Shown here in pieces: positions 63,547-64,000 of a stretch of DNA of 64,000 bases. Location of the stretch: the NCBI GenBank assembly GCA_948794795.1, contig CAQGLR010000009.1, positions 1 through 64,000 of the forward strand, written 5' to 3'. Position 1 is the first letter of the stretch. Every line of letters starts with the position of its first letter. Below the pieces are notes generated by a model. That model saw only the letters and a program-made list of their open reading frames with translations. It had not been told where the DNA came from and did not search any database. The position numbers and the translations under genes are program-made. The DNA comes from an uncultured Lachnospiraceae bacterium. GTDB taxonomy: Bacteria > Bacillota > Clostridia > Lachnospirales > Lachnospiraceae.

Positions 63547-64000
63547 ATGAGTGAAGTTATTTTTTCAGTTTTTCCAAGTGAAAATTTTATTGATATGGGT
63601 TTATACCAGTTTGGATGGGAGCAGTGTGACCCTTCACACTCATTTGGCCCTGCATCAAGAAACCACTTCTTATTTCATTATGTCTTATCTGGCACAGGTG
63701 TATTAATGGCAATGAATTCCAGTGGTGAATCTGTTAAGTATTCAATAAAAAGCGGACAAGGGTTTATGATGTTTCCACAACAGGTATGTATGTATATAGC
63801 AGATAGTAAAATCCCCTGGGAATATGCGTGGCTGGAATTTGATGGCCTGCGTGTAAAACAGACTATTGAAATGGCAGGTCTTAATATAAACCAGCCAGTG
63901 TACAAGGCAAGATTTAAAGATACTGCACAAACTATGAAAGAGGAGATGTTATATATTATAAACCATAAAGATGCTTCACCATTCCATTTAATTGGACATC
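63547..64000 (+). CDS. AraC-family regulator, N-terminal part (cut by window end)
   Basis: 151 codons are visible, beginning MSEVIFSVFPSENFIDMGLYQFG and continuing NHFLFHYVLSGTGVLM, IKSGQGFMMFPQQVCMYIADSKIPWEYAWLEFDG. This is the cupin ligand-binding half of an AraC/MsmR-type regulator; the helix-turn-helix half lies beyond the window. GGAG eight bases before the ATG. Divergent from the raffinose-type uptake operon, which it most likely activates in response to the sugar. Confidence 0.8.
   Translation, partial: MSEVIFSVFPSENFIDMGLYQFGWEQCDPSHSFGPASRNHFLFHYVLSGTGVLMAMNSSGESVKYSIKSGQGFMMFPQQVCMYIADSKIPWEYAWLEFDGLRVKQTIEMAGLNINQPVYKARFKDTAQTMKEEMLYIINHKDASPFHLIGH

Overview
The window looks like a chromosomal segment of a motile, low-GC, anaerobic gut Firmicute, most likely a Lachnospiraceae member. 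The basis is a threonyl T-box in front of thrS, a flagellin/FliS pair behind sigma-28-like promoters, a CheA/CheB/CheR operon, an AAA-ATPase/DUF1703 protein and a PD-(D/E)XK transposase-family protein of the kind common in that family, and a raffinose-type sugar-uptake operon. The species cannot be named from the sequence alone. No rRNA, tRNA or CRISPR array was seen.

Layout. 0.1-9.3 kb: an MraY-like phosphosugar transferase, two tandem secreted leucine-rich-repeat proteins, a REC-GGDEF-EAL-REC c-di-GMP protein, a small PepSY-like secreted protein, and a LytTR response regulator with a GHKL sensor kinase. 9.95-20.6 kb: a very A+T-rich, co-directional block encoding a type II (aromatic) polyketide synthase. 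It has an ACP, KS-alpha, KS-beta/chain-length factor, two TcmN-like aromatase/cyclases, a HxGTHxDxPxH cyclase, an alpha/beta hydrolase, an ABC exporter, a U32-family protein, a TPR protein and one unrecognised gene. 21.1-23.7 kb: two decayed insertion sequences (ISAs1-like and IS4-like). 24-28.4 kb: a CPBP membrane protease, the AAA-ATPase-like protein, a MITE and a PD-(D/E)XK protein. 28.6-36.5 kb: T-box-thrS, a 1123-residue FliK-like protein, flagellin and FliS. 36.5-40.6 kb: HIT protein, citrate synthase, MarR and serine acetyltransferase. 40.7-47.5 kb: an amidase-rdgB-phosphoesterase-cheR-cheB-cheY-cheA operon. 47.9-64 kb: a GH2 hydrolase, a LacI-sensor/HD-GYP fusion, a MarR gene with a broken MATE exporter, and an operon for import and phosphorolytic breakdown of raffinose-type sugars under a divergent AraC regulator (cut by the window end).

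The outstanding item is the polyketide cluster. KS-alpha has the Cys-His-His triad, KS-beta has lost the Cys, and two aromatase/cyclases are present while no ketoreductase, acyltransferase or oxygenase is, so an unreduced, cyclised aromatic product exported by the ABC pump is the natural reading. The U32 protein has a CX3C pair and a terminal CX2C, and could supply oxygen-independent hydroxylation as UbiU/UbiV do (inference). The first aromatase/cyclase carries an in-frame TAG at a position where I recall Gln in homologues. I counted TAG as terminator in 4 of 11 cluster genes and in 0 of 34 other intact genes, which supports foreign origin and raises the question of how amber codons are read here.

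Other structure not explained by genes: three copies of a structured repeat whose core is inverted relative to a shared flank; a shared leader (strong SD, hairpin, CTTGGT, start) in front of three unrelated genes; and LytTR-operator-like direct repeats on the kinase stop codon just ahead of the polyketide cluster.
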